Assembly: GCF_964030845.1 (NCBI RefSeq)
Contig: NZ_OZ034983.1
Coordinates: 1 to 64,000 of the forward strand
Length of the DNA stretch: 64,000 nt
Reading direction: 5' to 3'
DNA from: Candidatus Fukatsuia endosymbiont of Tuberolachnus salignus
GTDB taxonomy: Bacteria > Pseudomonadota > Gammaproteobacteria > Enterobacterales > Enterobacteriaceae
The notes beneath the pieces were generated by a model, which had not been told where the DNA came from, ran no database searches, and saw only the letters and a list, made by a program, of their open reading frames with translations. This document shows, piece by piece, positions 1 through 10,225 of this stretch. The position numbers and the translations under genes were made by a program. The stretch's first letter is position 1. The number at the start of each line of letters is the position of its first letter.

Positions 1-3000
1 TGGCCGATCCACGTTTTGTCCATTTGCGTGTGCACAGTGATTATTCCATGATCGATGGATTAGCCAAGGTTAACTCCCTGGTAAAAAAAGCAGCAATTTT
101 GGGAATGCCTGCTCTAGCTATCACTGATTTTACTAACCTGTGCGGTCTGGTAAAATTTTATGGCAATGCTCACACTGCTGGCATTAAACCTATTATCGGC
201 GCTGATTTTTATCTACGAAATGACCTCTTGGGCGATGAACTTGCTCAACTCACCCTACTGGCACGTAATGATCAAGGGTACAAAAATCTAACCTTATTAA
301 TCTCTAACGCTTATCAACGTGGTTATGGTGCCAATGGCCCTATCATTGATCACGAATGGTTAATTACACACCATGAAGGGTTGATCCTACTATCAGGTGG
401 TCGCAGCGGCGATGTCGGTAAATTTATGCTGCGTGATAATCACGTGCAGATGCGGCAATGTATTGAATTTTACCAGAAGCACTTTGCTGATAATTATTAT
501 CTGGAGCTAATTCGTACCGGTCGAGCCGATGAAGAGCCGTACCTGCGTGGCGCGCTGGTATTATCCAATGAATACGGACTGCCGGTAGTGGCGACGAACG
601 ATGTCCGTTTCGTTGATCAGACTGACTTTGATACACATGAAATCCGCGTGGCGATCCATAATGGCTTCACATTGGGGGATGCTAAACGACCACAAAATTA
701 CAGTCAGCAGCAGTTCATGCGTGATGAAGCGCAAATGTGTCAATTGTTTGCCGATATCCCCGAAGCACTCACCAACACTGTTGAAATTGCTAAACGCTGC
801 AATGTGACCCTGCGTCTCGGAGAATATTTTTTGCCTCAGTTTCCAACTGGCGCAATGAATACCGAAGATTTTTTAATAGAAAATGCCAGGCAAGGATTAG
901 AAGAACGTTTAGTCTTCCTTTTTCCCGATTCTGACGTCCGGTTGCAACAACGACCAAAATACGATGAACGTCTCGATGTAGAACTTAAAGTGATTAACCA
1001 GATGGGTTTCCCTGGTTATTTTTTGATCGTCATGGAATTTATAAAATGGTCAAAAGACAACCGCATTCCCGTAGGGCCAGGGCGAGGTTCCGGCGCGGGT
1101 TCTTTGGTCGCTTATGCACTCAAGATCACCGACATTGATCCGTTGGCCTTTGATTTGCTGTTTGAACGCTTTTTGAATCCCGAGCGCATTTCAATGCCTG
1201 ATTTCGATGTTGATTTCTGTATGGAGAAACGCGATCTGGTCATTGAGCATGTGGCAGAGATGTACGGTCGTGATGCAGTTTCGCAGATTATTACTTTTGG
1301 TACTATGGCTGCCAAGGCGGTTATCCGCGATGTTGGGCGGGTACTGGGGCATCCCTATGGCTTTATTGATCGCATCGCGAAATTAATCCCGCTCGATCCT
1401 AGCATGACGCTGGAAAAAGCCTTTGCAGCGGAACCACAGCTAACAGAAATCTATCAGGCAGATGAAGAAGTCAAAACGCTGATCGATATGGCACGGAAGC
1501 TAGAAGGTGTAACCCGTAACGCAGGTAAACATGCAGGGGGTGTCGTGATAGCTCCCACCAAAATTACCGATTTCGCGCCGCTCTATTGTGATGCAGAAGG
1601 AAAAAATCCCGTTACTCAGTTTGATAAAAATGATGTTGAATATGCCGGACTGGTGAAGTTTGACTTCCTCGGTCTACGCACCCTGACGGTTATCAATCTG
1701 GCACTGGAAATGATCAATGCACAACGCGATAACGTGGGATTAGATCCCATAGATATTACCGCTATTCCACTGGATGATAAAAAAAGTTTTGCCCTGTTAC
1801 AACGTGCGGAAACCACGGCGGTATTTCAGCTTGAATCCAAGGGAATGAAAGATTTAATCAAACGCTTAAAGCCTGACTGTTTTGAAGATATGATCGCTTT
1901 GGTAGCATTGTTTCGCCCTGGCCCGTTGCAATCTGGCATGGTGGATAACTTTATTGACCGTAAGCATGGACGTGAAGCCTTATCTTATCCCGATATTCAG
2001 TGGCAACATGAATTACTCAAACCGGTATTGGAGCCAACCTACGGCATTATTCTGTATCAGGAACAGGTAATGAAGATAGCTCAAGTTTTATCGGGCTACT
2101 CACTTGGCGGTGCAGATATGTTACGCCGTGCTATGGGTAAGAAAGATCCGCTTGATATGGCCAAGCAGCGTTCTACTTTCGAAGATGGTGCAAAAAACCA
2201 GGGGATTGACGGTGAACTCGCGGTTAAAATTTTTGATCTGGTAGAAAAATTTGCCGGTTATGGTTTCAATAAATCGCACTCAGCAGCTTATGCGTTAGTC
2301 TCTTATCAAACTTTGTGGTTAAAAACACATTATCCTGCTGAATTTATGGCTGCGGTAATGACTGCCGATATGGATAATACAGATAAACTGGTCGGACTGG
2401 TTGATGAAGGCCAGCGTATGGGGCTGAAGATTTTGTCGCCGAATATCAACAGCGGATTTTATCGTTTTCATGTCAACGATAAAGCTGAAATTGTTTACGG
2501 TCTTGGTGCGATTAAAGGTGTAGGTGAAGCACCGATTACTGCGATCCTCGAAGCGCGTAAGTTGCAAGGTCATTTCACAGATCTGTTTGATCTTTGCGCC
2601 CATACCGATACTAAAAAATTAAATCGACGGATATTAGAGAAACTGATCATTTCTGGTGCCTTTGATCCCTTGGGACCACATCGCGCGGCGTTGATGCATT
2701 CCTTAGCTGCCGCATTGAAAGCGGCGGATCAACATGCTAAAGCAGAAGCAACCGGACAGGTGGATATGTTCGGCGTTCTAACCGAAACACCGCAACAGGT
2801 TGAAGAATCCTATGCTAACGTAACACCTTGGTCAGAGCAGGAAGTTCTGGATGGTGAGCGAGAAACATTGGGGCTGTATTTAACTGGACATCCCATCACA
2901 CAATACCTGGTGGAGTTAAAACGTTATGCAAAGGGGCGTTTAAAAGATGTACAGGCAACGGATTGGGGAAAAACAACCACAGCAGTAGGTCTGGTGATCG

Positions 3001-3479
3001 CAGCACGGATTATGACCACTAAACGCGGTAATCGTATTGGCATCTGTACGCTTGACGATCGCTCAGGGCGTTTGGAAGTGATGCTTTTTACCGATGCCTT
3101 AGAGAAATATCAGCACTTATTAGAAAAAGACCGTATTCTTATCGCTACCGGACAAGTCAGTTTTGATGATTTTAATGGCGGCCTTAAAATGACTGCGCGT
3201 GAATTAATGGATATCAATGAAGCACGTGAGAAATATGCCCGTAGGCTTGCTATCGCATTGACTGATCAGCAAATTAATGATCAATTTTTAAACCATCTTC
3301 GAGAAGCTTTGGAGCCGCATCGATCAGGGACAATCCCGGTGCATCTCTATTACCAACGAGCTGATGCATGCGCTAGGTTACGCTTCGGAGCAACATGGCG
3401 GGTAACACCGACAGAACGCTTATTAATTAAACTGCGCAATCTGTTAGGTGATACACAGGTGGAATTGGAATTTGACTAA
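1..3479 (+). CDS. dnaE: DNA polymerase III alpha subunit (5' end one base outside window)
   Basis: Replicative polymerase subunit that forms the Pol III core with epsilon and theta and binds the beta clamp. The reading frame is open from base 3 (Ala-Asp-Pro-Arg-Phe...). Bases 1-2 are the TG of an ATG whose A lies just outside, so the protein is about 1159 residues, the usual enterobacterial length. Visible parts are the N-terminal PHP domain (RVHSDYSMIDGL), the palm catalytic motif PDFDVDFC, the GRGSGAGS loop, the clamp-binding motif QVDMF and the C-terminal OB-fold region. accA follows after 12 bases, as in E. coli. Confidence 0.98.
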   Translation, partial: ADPRFVHLRVHSDYSMIDGLAKVNSLVKKAAILGMPALAITDFTNLCGLVKFYGNAHTAGIKPIIGADFYLRNDLLGDELAQLTLLARNDQGYKNLTLLISNAYQRGYGANGPIIDHEWLITHHEGLILLSGGRSGDVGKFMLRDNHVQMRQCIEFYQKHFADNYYLELIRTGRADEEPYLRGALVLSNEYGLPVVATNDVRFVDQTDFDTHEIRVAIHNGFTLGDAKRPQNYSQQQFMRDEAQMCQLFADIPEALTNTVEIAKRCNVTLRLGEYFLPQFPTGAMNTEDFLIENARQGLEERLVFLFPDSDVRLQQRPKYDERLDVELKVINQMGFPGYFLIVMEFIKWSKDNRIPVGPGRGSGAGSLVAYALKITDIDPLAFDLLFERFLNPERISMPDFDVDFCMEKRDLVIEHVAEMYGRDAVSQIITFGTMAAKAVIRDVGRVLGHPYGFIDRIAKLIPLDPSMTLEKAFAAEPQLTEIYQADEEVKTLIDMARKLEGVTRNAGKHAGGVVIAPTKITDFAPLYCDAEGKNPVTQFDKNDVEYAGLVKFDFLGLRTLTVINLALEMINAQRDNVGLDPIDITAIPLDDKKSFALLQRAETTAVFQLESKGMKDLIKRLKPDCFEDMIALVALFRPGPLQSGMVDNFIDRKHGREALSYPDIQWQHELLKPVLEPTYGIILYQEQVMKIAQVLSGYSLGGADMLRRAMGKKDPLDMAKQRSTFEDGAKNQGIDGELAVKIFDLVEKFAGYGFNKSHSAAYALVSYQTLWLKTHYPAEFMAAVMTADMDNTDKLVGLVDEGQRMGLKILSPNINSGFYRFHVNDKAEIVYGLGAIKGVGEAPITAILEARKLQGHFTDLFDLCAHTDTKKLNRRILEKLIISGAFDPLGPHRAALMHSLAAALKAADQHAKAEATGQVDMFGVLTETPQQVEESYANVTPWSEQEVLDGERETLGLYLTGHPITQYLVELKRYAKGRLKDVQATDWGKTTTAVGLVIAARIMTTKRGNRIGICTLDDRSGRLEVMLFTDALEKYQHLLEKDRILIATGQVSFDDFNGGLKMTARELMDINEAREKYARRLAIALTDQQINDQFLNHLREALEPHRSGTIPVHLYYQRADACARLRFGATWRVTPTERLLIKLRNLLGDTQVELEFD

Positions 3480-3491
3480 AATAGGAATGTT

Positions 3492-4451
3492 ATGAGTATG
3501 CATTTTCTTGATTTTGAACAGCAGGTTGCCGAACTGGAAGCGAAAATTGATGCCTTGACGGCGCTCAACCGTCAAGGCGAAAAATTAGAGATTAATCTGG
3601 ATGAAGAAGTGCAGCGTCTACGAGACAAAAGTGCCGAACTGACACAAGAGATTTTTGCGGGTCTTAGCGCTTGGCAAATAGTTCAATTGGCACGCCATCC
3701 TTGTCGCCCTTATACACTGGATTATATCGCCAAGATATTCACTGATTTCGATGAGCTGAAAGGCGATCGTGCTTATGCTGATGATAAAGCTATCGTCGGG
3801 GGTATGGCTCGTTTGGATGGGCGTCCAGTGATGATTATTGGTCATCAAAAAGGTCGTGAAACCAAAGAAAAAATCCGCCGTAACTTCGGTATGCCAGCAC
3901 CGGAAGGTTATCGTAAAGCACTACGTCTAATGGAGATGGCGCAACGTTTTAAACTGCCCATCATTACTTTCATTGATACACCGGGTGCCTATCCTGGTGT
4001 GGGTGCCGAGGAGCGTGGCCAGTCCGAGGCCATTGCCCGTAACCTGCGTGAAATGTCACGTTTCAAAGTACCTATTATTTGTACCGTTATTGGTGAAGGG
4101 GGGTCAGGCGGGGCACTTGCTATTTCTGTTGGTGATCGAATAAATATGTTGCAGTACAGTATCTACTCCGTCATTTCTCCCGAAGGTTGCGCTTCTATTC
4201 TGTGGAAAAGCGCAGAGAAGGCACCGTCAGCCGCCGAAGCCATGGGGATCACGGCTCAGCGACTAAAGGAACTAAAGATGATCGATACCGTGGTCGCCGA
4301 ACCGTTAGGGGGGGCACACCGTGATATTGTAGCGATTTCCGCATCGTTGAAAGCACGTCTGCTGGCTGATCTCATGGATCTGGATGAACTTACTGAAGAT
4401 AAATTGCTCGAAGAGCGCTATAAGCGTTTGATGAACTACGGTTATTGTTAA
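3492..4451 (+). CDS. accA: Acetyl-CoA carboxylase carboxyltransferase subunit alpha
   Basis: With AccD it forms the carboxyltransferase that moves CO2 from carboxybiotin to acetyl-CoA, giving malonyl-CoA for fatty acid synthesis in the cytosol. At 319 residues it matches the E. coli length. It has the N-terminal helical region (MSMHFLDFEQQVAELEA) and the crotonase-like core with the glycine-rich GEGGSGGALA oxyanion segment and the VISPEGCASILWK motif. The start is the ATG 12 bases after dnaE. The two genes are probably cotranscribed. Confidence 0.98.
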   Translation: MSMHFLDFEQQVAELEAKIDALTALNRQGEKLEINLDEEVQRLRDKSAELTQEIFAGLSAWQIVQLARHPCRPYTLDYIAKIFTDFDELKGDRAYADDKAIVGGMARLDGRPVMIIGHQKGRETKEKIRRNFGMPAPEGYRKALRLMEMAQRFKLPIITFIDTPGAYPGVGAEERGQSEAIARNLREMSRFKVPIICTVIGEGGSGGALAISVGDRINMLQYSIYSVISPEGCASILWKSAEKAPSAAEAMGITAQRLKELKMIDTVVAEPLGGAHRDIVAISASLKARLLADLMDLDELTEDKLLEERYKRLMNYGYC

Positions 4452-4461
4452 ATCGATACAC

Positions 4462-5892
4462 GTGACTCAGGAACAGGTGCAACGAATGAATAAAGAGGCA
4501 ACCCTGTTACAGCATGTTGAAAAACAATTAGCTGGGCATACAGGTTTGCTGGTGGGTTTTAGCGGTGGGCTGGATTCTACTGTGTTACTCCATCTGCTGA
4601 CACGAATACGTGATAGCAGGCACTCGGTGTTTCACCTCCGGGCAATCCATATTAATCATGGGCTTAGTCCGGCTGCAGGTGCCTGGACAGGACATTGCCA
4701 ATATCAATGTAAACAATGGCAAGTCCCACTAACAATAGTGCCAGTGCAAATTGATGCACGCGACTATGGCATTGAAGGCGCCGCTCGAGCCGCACGTTAT
4801 CAGGTGTTTGCCCAGCATCTGGCTGCTGAGGAACTGTTGCTTACAGCTCAACATCAGGACGATCAATGTGAAACCTTTCTGTTAGCATTAAAACGCGGCA
4901 GCGGTCCGGCGGGTTTGTCATCGATGGCTCGATTGACGACCCTAACACAAAATCAGTTACAGCGTCCATGTCAGTTACTACGACCTTTGTTAGCTTATTC
5001 TCGAACCGATTTAGCACGTTATGCACAGCAACATCAATTGTGCTACGTAGAAGATGAAAGTAACCAGGATGCTCGTTTTGATCGTAATTTCCTACGATTG
5101 CGGATTTTGCCTCTATTACAGCAACGCTGGCCGCATTTTGCTCAAGCTACAGCACGCAGCGCCAGCCTTTGTGCAGAACAAGAACAATTGCTCGATGAAT
5201 TACTTGCTCCCACACTAGATCAATTGCAACATTCCGATGGCTCCTTGTCCACTGAGGGATTACTCCGCTTCTCGGAAGTGAAACGCAATGCTTTATTACG
5301 TCGTTGGCTGTCTGGACAGGGTGTCACTATGCCTGCTCGTGATCAGTTGCAACGGCTATGGAAAGAAGTGGTGTTGGCACGGGTAGACGCCACCCCTCAT
5401 TTGCAATGTGGTCAATATCAACTGCACCGTTTTCGCCAACGTCTCTATCTATTAACATCGAGAATAGACATCACAGAACAGGTACTGCTATGGCCTGTCA
5501 CGAGAAATTTGGCTATTGAACATCCAAACTATTTAGCCATTGAAAATGCAGTCATAAAAAAGAGAGGTGCCGAGGATTTGGTGTTACCCGCTAACTTGGG
5601 TACGTTGAAACTGCTTGCTACTGGCGGGCAACAAGTGCGTACGCCGACGGCAGATGAAATCGTCAGTGTGCGTTTTGGTTTGCAGGGGGAAGTAAAGATT
5701 ATCGGTCGTCATCGTTCGCGGCAAAGCAAAAAATTATGGCAAGAACTGAATGTGCCACCTTGGGAACGTAACAGGATCCCGCTGTTGTATTTCAATGAAC
5801 AATTGATAGCAGCCATTGGTACGTTTATCACGCAAGAAGGACAAATAAAAGCCGGAGAGCAGGGCTGGCATTTGCATTGGGTTAGAAATTGA
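4462..5892 (+). CDS. tilS: tRNA(Ile)-lysidine synthase
   Basis: Converts C34 of the CAU-anticodon tRNA-Ile to lysidine, using ATP and lysine, so that the tRNA reads AUA. The PP-loop ATPase motif SGGLDS is at residues 34-39, followed by AQHQDDQCETFLL, ESNQD and the DRNFLRLRILPLL segment typical of enterobacterial TilS. A C-terminal substrate-binding domain is present (SRQSKKLWQELNVPPW). At 476 residues it is longer than E. coli TilS (432). The GTG at 4462 is used here, but the ATG at 4486 is equally possible. It lies 10 bases after accA; ldcC and yaeR, which separate them in E. coli, are absent. Its 3' end overlaps convergent mdlB by 11 bases. Confidence 0.95.
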   Translation: MTQEQVQRMNKEATLLQHVEKQLAGHTGLLVGFSGGLDSTVLLHLLTRIRDSRHSVFHLRAIHINHGLSPAAGAWTGHCQYQCKQWQVPLTIVPVQIDARDYGIEGAARAARYQVFAQHLAAEELLLTAQHQDDQCETFLLALKRGSGPAGLSSMARLTTLTQNQLQRPCQLLRPLLAYSRTDLARYAQQHQLCYVEDESNQDARFDRNFLRLRILPLLQQRWPHFAQATARSASLCAEQEQLLDELLAPTLDQLQHSDGSLSTEGLLRFSEVKRNALLRRWLSGQGVTMPARDQLQRLWKEVVLARVDATPHLQCGQYQLHRFRQRLYLLTSRIDITEQVLLWPVTRNLAIEHPNYLAIENAVIKKRGAEDLVLPANLGTLKLLATGGQQVRTPTADEIVSVRFGLQGEVKIIGRHRSRQSKKLWQELNVPPWERNRIPLLYFNEQLIAAIGTFITQEGQIKAGEQGWHLHWVRN

Positions 5893-7663
5893 TAACAGAT
5901 TTCTCCTGATCCGAGGTGATCAAATCTTCACCGACCAATTGTAATTGGTACATTTGATAATAACGTCCCCGTTGAGCGAGCAACTGTTGATGTTTCCCCT
6001 GCTCTACTGTGATACCACGATGCAAAACCAAAATATTATCGGCATCGACAATGGTCGATAGACGGTGAGCAATGACCACCAGCGTGGTTTTTTGGCGAAT
6101 TAATTGTAATGCGTGTTGGATAGCCTGCTCAGTGCCGGAATCGATATTTGCGGTGGCTTCGTCCAAGATCAGTATTTGTGGTGCTTGTACTAAAGTGCGT
6201 GCCAAAGCTAATAATTGCTTTTCACCGACAGAAAGCGAGTTACCTTTTTCCCCTAACTGTGTATGTAATTCTTGTGGCAACCTGCGCACCTTAGCGGCCA
6301 ATTGCACAACTTCCAGGACTTCCCATGCTTGCTGTTCACTGATATCTCGTCCTAGAGCAATGTTGGCGAAAAAAGAATCGGCCAGTATGACGGGATCTTG
6401 CGCCACCATAGCCACTCCGGCACGTAAGACGCGATGGGACAATGCAACTAGAGGTCGATTATCCAGCAAAATTTCTCCCTGTAATAGCGGATAATGCCCC
6501 ATCAGCAGGCTCGCAAGGGTACTTTTACCGCTGCCGGTATGACCTGCTAACGCGATAAACCCACGCGAGGGGACGTCAAACGAAATGTCATGTAGTACTT
6601 TTTTATCTGAATAATAGGCGAACGTGACATTATTCATCTGAATACTTCCTCCGGTCAGTAAACGGTCATCAGTACCATAACTTTGTTGTACCTGATCCAT
6701 CAGACCAAAGATACGTTCTCCTGCTACCACCGCTTGTTGCATAATTGATTGTTGAGCAGTCAATCCAATCAATGGTTCATGCAAGCGACTAAGATAATTA
6801 ATAAAAGCATAAAGGACACCCACACCTACTGAACCTGGTAGACTGAATCCAAACAACAGCAATAAACCACAAAGTACCAACGCAGAGAATAAATTCAGCA
6901 GGGGGCGCAGTAAAAAACCTTCCAGACGTAGCGTCCGCATGCGCGCCAAATAATGCTCACCACTGATTGCCGCCATACGTTCAGCAAAGCGAGTCTGTTG
7001 GCGAAACTGCTGGATAACTGTCATACCGCCTATCACTTCATTGAAGCTATCATTAATAGCGGCCAGATGGGCACGGACAAGGCGTACCACCGGAGTACTG
7101 TAATGCTGATAAACTGTCATGACTGCCAAAACAGCAGGAAAAATTGCTATCGATACCAACGCCATCCGCCAGTCAAGACTAAACATCGCCACCAGCATTG
7201 CTCCAATCAGTGCAGCACTCTTTATCACGTTAGAAACGACAACAACATACAAATCTTTGACGATTTCTGTGTCATTAGTGACACGTGAGATAATTTGTCC
7301 TACTGGTTGGTTATCGAAAGCATTCAACGGCTGACGTAATGCCACGTCCATCACTTCAATACGCAAACGTTGCACTACCCCCAATGCTGCCTGATTAAAC
7401 AATAATGTTTGAAAATAATGCAGAGTCGCTGCCAATAATTGCAATAATAGATAAGCGAGTACTAACCCACTCACTAACTTGAGAGGCAAATGACCACTGG
7501 CGACAACATGGTCGATAAAATAGCTGATTAACACCGGTGCTGTGACCTCCGCTGCTGCGGCAATCCACAGCATCAACACCGCCAGCAGTAGCGGTTTACG
7601 ATAGCTAGCACCGTAAGACAGCAACCGCTTTAATGTTGGCCAAAACTGTTCGACTTTATTCAC
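5882..7663 (-). CDS. mdlB: Multidrug resistance-like ABC exporter half-transporter MdlB
   Basis: Inner-membrane half-transporter that probably pairs with MdlA as a heterodimeric exporter; the substrate is unknown. The N-terminal half holds about six membrane helices. The nucleotide-binding domain has Walker A GHTGSGKST, an atypical signature LSVGEKQ, Walker B ILILDEATANID and the H-loop AHRLS. The GTG at 7663 fits the E. coli N-terminal alignment and overlaps the mdlA stop by 8 bases; a TTG at 7675 is the alternative. The pair is translationally coupled to mdlA. In E. coli mdlAB is not next to tilS, so this junction is rearranged. Confidence 0.93.
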   Translation of the reverse strand: MNKVEQFWPTLKRLLSYGASYRKPLLLAVLMLWIAAAAEVTAPVLISYFIDHVVASGHLPLKLVSGLVLAYLLLQLLAATLHYFQTLLFNQAALGVVQRLRIEVMDVALRQPLNAFDNQPVGQIISRVTNDTEIVKDLYVVVVSNVIKSAALIGAMLVAMFSLDWRMALVSIAIFPAVLAVMTVYQHYSTPVVRLVRAHLAAINDSFNEVIGGMTVIQQFRQQTRFAERMAAISGEHYLARMRTLRLEGFLLRPLLNLFSALVLCGLLLLFGFSLPGSVGVGVLYAFINYLSRLHEPLIGLTAQQSIMQQAVVAGERIFGLMDQVQQSYGTDDRLLTGGSIQMNNVTFAYYSDKKVLHDISFDVPSRGFIALAGHTGSGKSTLASLLMGHYPLLQGEILLDNRPLVALSHRVLRAGVAMVAQDPVILADSFFANIALGRDISEQQAWEVLEVVQLAAKVRRLPQELHTQLGEKGNSLSVGEKQLLALARTLVQAPQILILDEATANIDSGTEQAIQHALQLIRQKTTLVVIAHRLSTIVDADNILVLHRGITVEQGKHQQLLAQRGRYYQMYQLQLVGEDLITSDQEKSVINF

Positions 7664-9491
7664 TATCAAGCTCAATTTTTAGGCGTTTATCTTGATCCAA
7701 CTGTGCTTTAATTTGCTGATAACGGTACATCTCTCGATACCAACCTGGTTGGTTAAGCAAGATAGGGTGACAGCCACGTTGTATCACGTGACCTTGTTGC
7801 AGTACCAAAATTTCGTTGGCTTCAGTTAGCACCGATAAGCGATGAGCACTGATAATAACCGTGCGATCCTGTCCCCAACGCCGCAGATTTTTTAAAATTT
7901 GATGTTCGGTTTGCCCATCCACAGCGGAGAGCGCATCGTCCAGAATCAGAATTTCCGTGTTTAATAAAAGCGCACGCGCAATAGCAATACGTTGTTTTTG
8001 TCCTCCGGACAGCATCACACCACGCTCACCCACCTCCGTCGCATAGCCGTGAGGCAAATGCAAAATATCCTCATGCACACTCGCTAAACGGGCAACTTGT
8101 TCAATTTGTTGCCATGTTGCCTCTGGCTGACTAAAAGCAATATTAGCCGCAACGGTATCAGAAAATAAAAACGGCACTTGGCCTACGACCGCAAGACGAG
8201 CACGCCAATCATCCAGGCGAATTTTTGTTAAAGACAGTCCCTGGTAGCAAATTTGGCCTTCATCAATATCGAATTGCCGTTGTATCAGGGCTAATAGAGT
8301 GCTCTTGCCAGAACCTGTTGGCCCGCACAGCCCCAACATTTGACCGGGTTCAAGTTTCAGTGCAATATCTTGTAATGATGGCTGGCGATTGATGGGATTA
8401 TCGTTTTGAAAACAAGGATTATTTTCAGGATTATCCTGAGAATAGTGGTGACTCCGAGGATAATAAAAATGGCGGATATCGATGCTCAAAGTAGCAGGCT
8501 CAGCTTGTAGTGAGCAATGCCCATCCGTTACCAGAGGAGCCTCTGCTAGCAAGCTACAAATACGGGAGTAAGCCGCGCTGCCTCTCTCGACAATATTAAA
8601 CATCCACGCCAAGGATAGCATCGGCCAGATCATCAAACCTAAATACATCATAAAACCAGTTAATTGACCCAATGTGATGCTTCCATGCATCACCATCCAA
8701 CTGCCACCTCCTATCGCCAACAGATTAGCCAGACCAATGGTAATGTAAATGGTGGGATCATAACGGGCGTCGACCTTGGCCACTGACATATTTATGACAC
8801 CGGTTTCAGCGACAACCTGAGCAAATTGATCTGACTGGTGTTTTTCCAGACCAAAAGCTTTAATCATACGAATACTGCTCAAACTTTCTTGCGCCTGATT
8901 ATTTAACGCTGAAAAAGCCCCCTGAGCCGATTTAAAGCGTTGATGAAGTTGACTGCCATAGTGTTTGAGCATCATCACCATCACGGGCATCGGGAGCAAT
9001 GAAAGTAATGTCAGTTGCCAGCTAATCTGACTGCTCATTACAATCAGAACGGCACACCCCATCACCAGGGAATCAATCAGTGTCTGCACCCCTTCTCCTG
9101 CGGCAAAAACCACACGATCAACATCGTTAGTAGCACGCGCCATTAAATCTCCAGTACGGTGACGCAAATAAAAACCCTGACTCTGACGACTTAGCTGATG
9201 GTATAACCGGGTACGTAGCTCGACAGCCAATTTATAGGAGGCACTAAAGAGCAAAATGCGCCAAAGATAGCGTAAAAAATAAAGGATAAGTGCAATGACT
9301 AACATAACACCGATCCAGACTAGGAACATATCCGTAGACATCTGCTGACTGATAATACCGTCGACAATGACTGCAACCAGTTTGGGGGGTAATAACTGTA
9401 AAACAGCGACCATGATCAACAGCACCACCGCACCTAAGTAACGACGCCACTCTCGACGAAAGTACCAACCGAGTTGAACAAACAATCTCAC
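7656..9491 (-). CDS. mdlA: Multidrug resistance-like ABC exporter half-transporter MdlA
   Basis: First gene of the mdlAB pair and an inner-membrane ABC half-transporter. It has an N-terminal transmembrane domain with the conserved FYLRHRTGDLMARATNDVD stretch, then Walker A GPTGSGKST, signature LSGGQKQR and Walker B ILILDDALSAVD. The GTG at 9491 (protein begins VRLFVQLGWYFRREWRR) is chosen because E. coli MdlA starts there and an AAGGA lies about 11 bases upstream; the frame stays open to a possible start at 9620. Compared with E. coli there is an asparagine-rich insertion of roughly 20 residues just before the nucleotide-binding domain. Confidence 0.93.
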   Translation of the reverse strand: MRLFVQLGWYFRREWRRYLGAVVLLIMVAVLQLLPPKLVAVIVDGIISQQMSTDMFLVWIGVMLVIALILYFLRYLWRILLFSASYKLAVELRTRLYHQLSRQSQGFYLRHRTGDLMARATNDVDRVVFAAGEGVQTLIDSLVMGCAVLIVMSSQISWQLTLLSLLPMPVMVMMLKHYGSQLHQRFKSAQGAFSALNNQAQESLSSIRMIKAFGLEKHQSDQFAQVVAETGVINMSVAKVDARYDPTIYITIGLANLLAIGGGSWMVMHGSITLGQLTGFMMYLGLMIWPMLSLAWMFNIVERGSAAYSRICSLLAEAPLVTDGHCSLQAEPATLSIDIRHFYYPRSHHYSQDNPENNPCFQNDNPINRQPSLQDIALKLEPGQMLGLCGPTGSGKSTLLALIQRQFDIDEGQICYQGLSLTKIRLDDWRARLAVVGQVPFLFSDTVAANIAFSQPEATWQQIEQVARLASVHEDILHLPHGYATEVGERGVMLSGGQKQRIAIARALLLNTEILILDDALSAVDGQTEHQILKNLRRWGQDRTVIISAHRLSVLTEANEILVLQQGHVIQRGCHPILLNQPGWYREMYRYQQIKAQLDQDKRLKIELDSE

Positions 9492-9658
9492 TTCTGTTTC
9501 AGTCCTTAATGGATAAAGACGCAGCTTCACCCATTTTTGCCAGTCCTTTATCCATAAAGATAAATTAACATTATTGCCGGATGATTGAAACACAGCGTAC
9601 AATATTTGTAAGAATGTCAAACTTCTTCAGTCGCGAATAAAAAAGTAATGGATACAAG

Positions 9659-10204
9659 ATGAAAAGTATTGAAGTTGATGAAGAACTTTATAGCCACATT
9701 GCTGCCCAGACACAACGTATCGGTGAAAGTGCTTCCGATATTCTACGGCGTATGTTGAACTTTACTGCGGGTCAGAAGACGGTGCACGTTTCTACCTCGA
9801 TGAATGTTTTAACGGTCGCCAACGGGGTGCAAAAACCGATTGTTCCACGCATCGGCGATCCATTGTCTGCACTCGACAGACTATTGCTTGCGGATAAATA
9901 CCTTAAGCAGACAAAGACAGTTAATCGTTTTCTGATGGTTTTGTCGACATTGTACCATCTGGATATGAAAAAATTTGCAGTCGCCACCGAGTCATCACAG
10001 GGACGCACCCGGGTTTATTTTGCGGTTGATCAACGCAGATTGCTACAAAATGGTCGCCATACGAAACCCAAGTTGGTGACGACTACCCCGTATTGGGTGA
10101 TTACCAATACCAGTACCCAACGTAAACGCAGTATGCTACAAGGCGTTATGCAAGCTATGGAACTCCCTATGGATGTCATCGAGAAAGTGTGTGCTACCCT
10201 TTGA
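9659..10204 (+). CDS. seqA: Negative modulator of replication initiation SeqA
   Basis: Binds hemimethylated GATC sites, sequesters oriC and organises newly replicated DNA; its presence implies Dam methylation. At 181 residues it matches the E. coli length. The N-terminal oligomerisation domain (MKSIEVDEELYSHIA, then ESASDILRRML) and the C-terminal DNA-binding domain (RFLMVLSTLYHLD, GRTRVYFA, TPYWVITNT) are both clear; the linker is diverged. No strong ribosome binding site precedes the ATG. In E. coli seqA is followed by pgm; here it leads directly into ribD. Confidence 0.96.
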   Translation: MKSIEVDEELYSHIAAQTQRIGESASDILRRMLNFTAGQKTVHVSTSMNVLTVANGVQKPIVPRIGDPLSALDRLLLADKYLKQTKTVNRFLMVLSTLYHLDMKKFAVATESSQGRTRVYFAVDQRRLLQNGRHTKPKLVTTTPYWVITNTSTQRKRSMLQGVMQAMELPMDVIEKVCATL

Positions 10205-10225
10205 ATGTATGACAAAGGGGTTGTT